A DNA stretch of 64,000 bases from the NCBI GenBank assembly GCA_004362315.1, contig SNWL01000008.1, positions 518,171 through 582,170 of the forward strand, in the 5' to 3' direction. Under the pieces are notes generated by a model. That model ran no database searches, was not told the origin of the DNA, and was given only the letters and a program-made list of their open reading frames with translations. The DNA is from Mycobacterium sp. BK086. Its GTDB lineage: Bacteria; Actinomycetota; Actinomycetes; Mycobacteriales; Mycobacteriaceae. The position numbers and the translations under genes are program-made. Of the stretch, positions 61,001-64,000 are shown piece after piece (positions within the stretch are counted from its first letter, which is position 1; each line of letters opens with the position of its first letter).

Positions 61001-61602
61001 CTGTCGCAGCCACCGTCGCCGGGATCAGCGTGGACGTCGACGAGGTCGATGCGCGCGAGGCGGCGCTACGGGCCGCGCCGCAAGTCGCGGCGCTGCCACG
61101 CCCGCACACCAGCGAGGGCCGACAGCTGCGGCGCTGGCTCACGCAGCTGGTGGTGGCCGAACGGCTGGTTGCGGGTGCGGCCGACAGCCTCGGCGTCACC
61201 GTCACATCTGCGACCCCTGAGGAGGACGCCGTGCTGCCTGATGAGACCGCGCGATTGGAGATCGGCAGCATCGCCGCTGCGGTACTGGCCGACCCCGTTG
61301 CCCGGGCGGTGTTCGCCCACGTCACCGCCGATGTCGAGATCGACGACGCCGCTGTCGCCGACTTCCACGCCCGCAATCCACGGCGATTCCTGCGGTCAGC
61401 CGGCGGACCGGGTTGGCAGGTGGCCTCGGAACCGCAGCTGGCCGAAGTGCGGCCGCTGATCGCCGAGCATCTTCGCGGCGCAGCCCGCCGGCGCCAGTTC
61501 CGGATGTGGCTCGATCAGCGCCGCGCCGATCTGGTGTGGCTGGCACCCGGCTACGAGCACCCCGGCGACCCGCGTCAGCCCGACAACACCCACAAACACT
61601 GA
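60997..61602 (+). CDS. SurA/peptidylprolyl-isomerase N-domain-like protein (at fabD2 position)
   Basis: This 201-residue protein opens VAGISVDVDEVDAREAALRAA and has RRWLTQLVVAERLVAGAADSLGVTV, a helical pattern like the N-terminal domain of SurA/PpiC-type chaperones. AVADFHARNPRRF resembles a later SurA-type segment. No GHSxG acyltransferase motif is present. M. tuberculosis annotates a gene at this position as fabD2 (Rv0649). Here nothing supports that function. It overlaps the mannosidase stop (ATGA) and the ROK kinase start, so all three are coupled. Function unknown. Confidence 0.7.
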   Translation: MTVAATVAGISVDVDEVDAREAALRAAPQVAALPRPHTSEGRQLRRWLTQLVVAERLVAGAADSLGVTVTSATPEEDAVLPDETARLEIGSIAAAVLADPVARAVFAHVTADVEIDDAAVADFHARNPRRFLRSAGGPGWQVASEPQLAEVRPLIAEHLRGAARRRQFRMWLDQRRADLVWLAPGYEHPGDPRQPDNTHKH

Positions 61603-62522
61603 TGGCTATGACGGCTCTGGTCCTGGACATCGGTGGCACCAAGATCGCCGCCGGGCTCGTCGACGACGAGGGGCGCCTGACGTACGAAACCCGCCAACCC
61701 ACTCCGCACAGTGACGATCCCGTCGTGGTGTGGGCCGCTGCGCAACGGGCGATCGCGGACACTCTCGCCGAGGCCGGCGGCGCGGTCGACGGCGTCGGCA
61801 TCTCCTGTGGCGGGCCTCTGCACCTCGGCGACGGGACCACCAGCCCCATCAATATCCCTGCGTGGCAAGACTTCCCGATTCGCGATCGCGTCGCGGCAGC
61901 CGTCCCCGGTGTGCCCGTTCGGCTCGCGGGCGACGGGCTGTGCATGGCGCTCGGGGAGCAGTGGCGCGGCGCAGGACAGGGCGCGGCGTTCCTGCTGGGC
62001 ATGGTCGTGTCCACCGGGATCGGCGGCGGACTGGTCCTCGATGGTGCGCCCTATGACGGGCGCACCGGCAACGCGGGCCATGTCGGGCATGTTGTTGTCG
62101 ACATCGAGGGTCCACAGTGCGTATGCGGTGCGCGCGGCTGCGTCGAGGCGATCGCCAGCGGACCGAACCTGGCCGCCTGGGCACGCACGCGGGGCTGGGT
62201 CGGCGGCGACGCCAAGGAGCTCGCCGATGCGGCCGCGGCCGGCAACGACATTGCGCTGGGTGCGTTTCACCGCGGGGCGCGCGCGATCGCGGCGATGATC
62301 GCCTCGGTCGGTGCGGTCTGCGACCTGGACCTCGTCATCGTCGGCGGGGGCGTGGCCAAGGCCGGGCCGCTGTTGTTCGACCCGCTGCGTACGGAGTTGA
62401 GGAACTACGCGGGGCTCGACTTCCTGTCCGGGCTGCGGGTGGTGCCGGCCGAGCTGGGCGGGGAAGCCGGCCTGGTCGGCGCGGCCGCCTTGCTGCGCGA
62501 TCAGGCCGCTGGCGCGAATTAG
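61602..62522 (+). CDS. ROK-family sugar kinase (Rv0650 ortholog)
   Basis: This 306-residue protein has the ATP-binding phosphate loop [21 protein letters not shown], the second phosphate motif [27 protein letters not shown] and the ROK zinc motif [15 protein letters not shown]. It phosphorylates a hexose, probably glucose or mannose; specificity is not evident. It starts at ATG 61602, sharing one base with the preceding stop (TGATG). Coupled to the alpha-mannosidase, it could phosphorylate released mannose. The rplJ leader follows. Confidence 0.93.
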   Translation: MAMTALVLDIGGTKIAAGLVDDEGRLTYETRQPTPHSDDPVVVWAAAQRAIADTLAEAGGAVDGVGISCGGPLHLGDGTTSPINIPAWQDFPIRDRVAAAVPGVPVRLAGDGLCMALGEQWRGAGQGAAFLLGMVVSTGIGGGLVLDGAPYDGRTGNAGHVGHVVVDIEGPQCVCGARGCVEAIASGPNLAAWARTRGWVGGDAKELADAAAAGNDIALGAFHRGARAIAAMIASVGAVCDLDLVIVGGGVAKAGPLLFDPLRTELRNYAGLDFLSGLRVVPAELGGEAGLVGAAALLRDQAAGAN

Positions 62523-62562
62523 GAGTTCAGCGGCAGCGCACGCTATCCTTGCTCGGTTCCAC

Positions 62563-62677
62563 CGAAGACCGTCGGTCACCGAGCAATCGGTTGAAGGTCC
62601 CGGATTCCCGGGCGGCCCACGCAGGAGGACGAGGTACCAGTAATTCTGTGCGCCCCGACCTGTCCTGTGTCGGGGCG
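62563..62677 (+). ncRNA. Ribosomal protein L10 leader
   Basis: The 221-base gap before rplJ holds AGACCGTCGGTC, ...GGCGGCCCACGCAGGAGGACGAGGT (62563-62636), like the actinobacterial L10 leader that binds L10(L12)4. It is followed by a perfect 9-bp hairpin, CGCCCCGAC and GTCGGGGCG (62651-62677). This should allow autogenous control of rplJ-rplL. The structure assignment is by eye. Confidence 0.7.
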
Positions 62678-62743
62678 TTCGTCGTATCCCGGCCCTTTGC
62701 GCCCGTCGGTGGTGGACATCCCAACCATCACGAGGAGGCAAGC

Positions 62744-63274
62744 ATGGCCAAGGCTGACAAGGCCACCGCGGTCGCCGACATCGCCGAGAAGTTCAAGGAG
62801 TCGACGGCCACCGTCGTCACCGAGTACCGCGGCCTGACGGTGTCCAACCTTGCCGAGCTGCGCAGGTCACTGGGCAAAGAGACGACCTACACCGTCGCCA
62901 AGAACACCTTGGTGAAGCGTGCGGCCGTCGAGGCCGGTGTCGAAGGCCTCGACGATCTGTTCGCCGGACCGACCGCGATCGCGTTCATCACCGGTGAGCC
63001 CGTCGACGCCGCCAAGGCGATCAAGAAGTTCGCCAAGGACAACAAGGCCCTGGTCATCAAGGGCGGCTACATGGACGGCAAAGCGCTGTCCGTCACCGAG
63101 GTCGAGAAGATCGCCGATCTCGAGTCGCGTGAGGTGCTGCTGTCCAAGCTGGCCGGCGCAATGAAGGCGAAGCAGTCCCAGGCCGCGGCGCTGTTCGTGG
63201 CGCCCGCGTCCCAGGTCGCCCGCCTGGCCGCAGCTCTGCAAGAGAAGAAGGCTGGCGAAGAGCCGGCTGCCTGA
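62744..63274 (+). CDS. rplJ: 50S ribosomal protein L10
   Basis: This 176-residue L10 binds rRNA and the L12 dimers of the ribosomal stalk. It has [60 protein letters not shown] and [26 protein letters not shown], all family features. ATG 62744 follows CGAGGAGGCAAGC. It is preceded by the leader and followed by rplL 33 bases later. Confidence 0.96.
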   Translation: MAKADKATAVADIAEKFKESTATVVTEYRGLTVSNLAELRRSLGKETTYTVAKNTLVKRAAVEAGVEGLDDLFAGPTAIAFITGEPVDAAKAIKKFAKDNKALVIKGGYMDGKALSVTEVEKIADLESREVLLSKLAGAMKAKQSQAAALFVAPASQVARLAAALQEKKAGEEPAA

Positions 63275-63307
63275 GCAACCAACAACAGTTAGAGATAAGG
63301 AATCACC

Positions 63308-63700
63308 ATGGCAAAGCTGTCCACCGACGAACTGCTCGACGCGTTCAAGGAAATGACCCTGCTGGAGCTCTCTGAGTTCGTGAAGCAGTTCGAGGAGACC
63401 TTCGACGTCACCGCCGCCGCTCCGGTCGCCGTCGCGGCTGCCGGCCCCGCCGCCGGCGGTGCCGCGGCCGAGGCCGCCGAGGAGCAGTCCGAGTTCGACG
63501 TCATCCTCGAGGGTGCCGGCGACAAGAAGATCGGCGTCATCAAGGTCGTCCGCGAGATCGTTTCCGGCCTGGGCCTCAAGGAGGCCAAGGACCTCGTCGA
63601 CAGCGCTCCCAAGCCGCTGCTCGAGAAGGTCAACAAGGAGGCCGCCGACGACGCCAAGGCCAAGCTCGAGGCCGCCGGCGCGACGGTCACCGTCAAGTAG
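63308..63700 (+). CDS. rplL: 50S ribosomal protein L7/L12
   Basis: This 130-residue stalk protein has the N-terminal dimerisation helix [26 protein letters not shown], an alanine-rich hinge ([23 protein letters not shown]), and the C-terminal factor-binding domain [44 protein letters not shown]. It is followed by a strong terminator. Confidence 0.97.
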   Translation: MAKLSTDELLDAFKEMTLLELSEFVKQFEETFDVTAAAPVAVAAAGPAAGGAAAEAAEEQSEFDVILEGAGDKKIGVIKVVREIVSGLGLKEAKDLVDSAPKPLLEKVNKEAADDAKAKLEAAGATVTVK

Positions 63701-63715
63701 GTCTGTCTTCGACAG

Positions 63716-63752
63716 AAATCCCCCGTGGGCACTCGTGCCCGCGGGGGATTTT
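63716..63752 (+). terminator. Rho-independent terminator after rplL
   Basis: Stem 63716-63731 and 63736-63751 pair over 16 bases with one G-U and loop CTCG, followed by a TTTGTTGTCTT tail. It closes the rplJ-rplL operon and isolates mkl. Confidence 0.85.
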
Positions 63753-63914
63753 GTTGTCTTTGCCGGTGTGGGCAACGAGGCGGCAATGACGTGCCGGGAT
63801 CGTCAATAACGGCTAGGTACACAAACTCAGTGGCGCCAATCCGCGTGCGCTACAGTGACTCAAACCACAGGCCATCGCGGCGGTGGCTGACCGGTGTGGG
63901 CGGAAGGATCTGGC

Positions 63915-64000
63915 GTGGGTATTGCTATTCAGGTCGAGGGGTTGACGAAGTCGTTCGGTTCCCAGCGAATTTGGGAGGACGTGACCCTCGATATCCCCGC
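63915..64000 (+). CDS. mkl: Mkl-type ABC transporter ATPase of Mce systems (partial)
   Basis: Only 28 codons lie in the window: GIAIQVEGLTKSFGSQRIWEDVTLDIP. This closely matches the start of M. tuberculosis Mkl (Rv0655), the MlaF-like ATPase that energises Mce lipid importers. GTG 63915 follows a GGAAGGA ribosome site. The N-terminal extension given for M. tuberculosis Mkl is not in frame here, so this start is preferred. Rv0653c and Rv0654 counterparts are absent between rplL and mkl. Confidence 0.9.
   Translation, partial: MGIAIQVEGLTKSFGSQRIWEDVTLDIP

Overview
The window looks like the chromosome of a mycobacterium, probably a rapid-growing or environmental species. It is GC-rich. Its right two thirds follows the conserved M. 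tuberculosis Rv0632c-Rv0655 order: echA3, glyoxalase-II-like gene, tRNA-Thr, tRNA-Met, rpmG, hadB, hadC, tRNA-Trp, secE, nusG, rplK, rplA, mycolic acid methyltransferases, lipG, an ABC1/UbiB kinase, a GH38 alpha-mannosidase, a ROK kinase, rplJ, rplL and mkl. Product names come from motifs and remembered family knowledge. No database search was run.

Layout. (1) 1-4.7 kb: a leftward, tightly overlapping operon of a GntR regulator, a two-cluster ferredoxin, a lipoprotein binding protein with an extra C-terminal domain, an ABC permease and ATPase, and an AprA/fumarate-reductase-like flavoprotein cut by the window edge. (2) 4.9-14.6 kb: mixed genes, including an SDR, a DUF4239-like protein, an alpha/beta hydrolase, TetR with echA3, an overlapping rmlA-rmlB pair, a GH25 lysozyme-like protein, a methyltransferase and a metallo-beta-lactamase-fold hydrolase. 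(3) 14.8-19.1 kb: tRNAs, the mycolate dehydratase genes hadB and hadC (hadA is not here), and the secE-nusG-rplK-rplA block, closed by a strong hairpin.

(4) 19.1-45.0 kb: a large surface-glycan cluster sits where M. tuberculosis goes directly from rplA to the mmaA genes. It has an initiating polyprenyl glycosylphosphotransferase, a complete GDP-D-glycero-D-manno-heptose pathway (GmhA, GmhB, HddA, HddC), several glycosyltransferases (one fused to a methyltransferase), a CMP-sugar synthetase with two dehydrogenases, a protein with a GTGPSL motif that may be the transferase using the CMP donor, a single polypeptide that appears to join a Wzx flippase to a Wzy/ligase-type polymerase, a Wzc-like tyrosine kinase with an LMW-PTP, a DUF4012 protein, an FkbM methyltransferase and a Tat-exported beta-helix protein. 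Together these would build, modify, flip and polymerise a lipid-linked oligosaccharide. This is the most unusual system in the window.

(5) 45.1-64 kb: a small secreted protein, an esterase, an ECF sigma factor with a YCII partner, two mycolate methyltransferases, lipG and its kinase neighbour, a DinB pair divergent from a WYL regulator with a perfect palindrome between them, a nucleotidyltransferase-like protein, an endonuclease/phosphatase-family protein, the alpha-mannosidase operon, rplJ-rplL with a leader, and the start of mkl. No gene-free stretch exceeds 300 bases. No CRISPR array, integrase, transposase or rRNA was seen.
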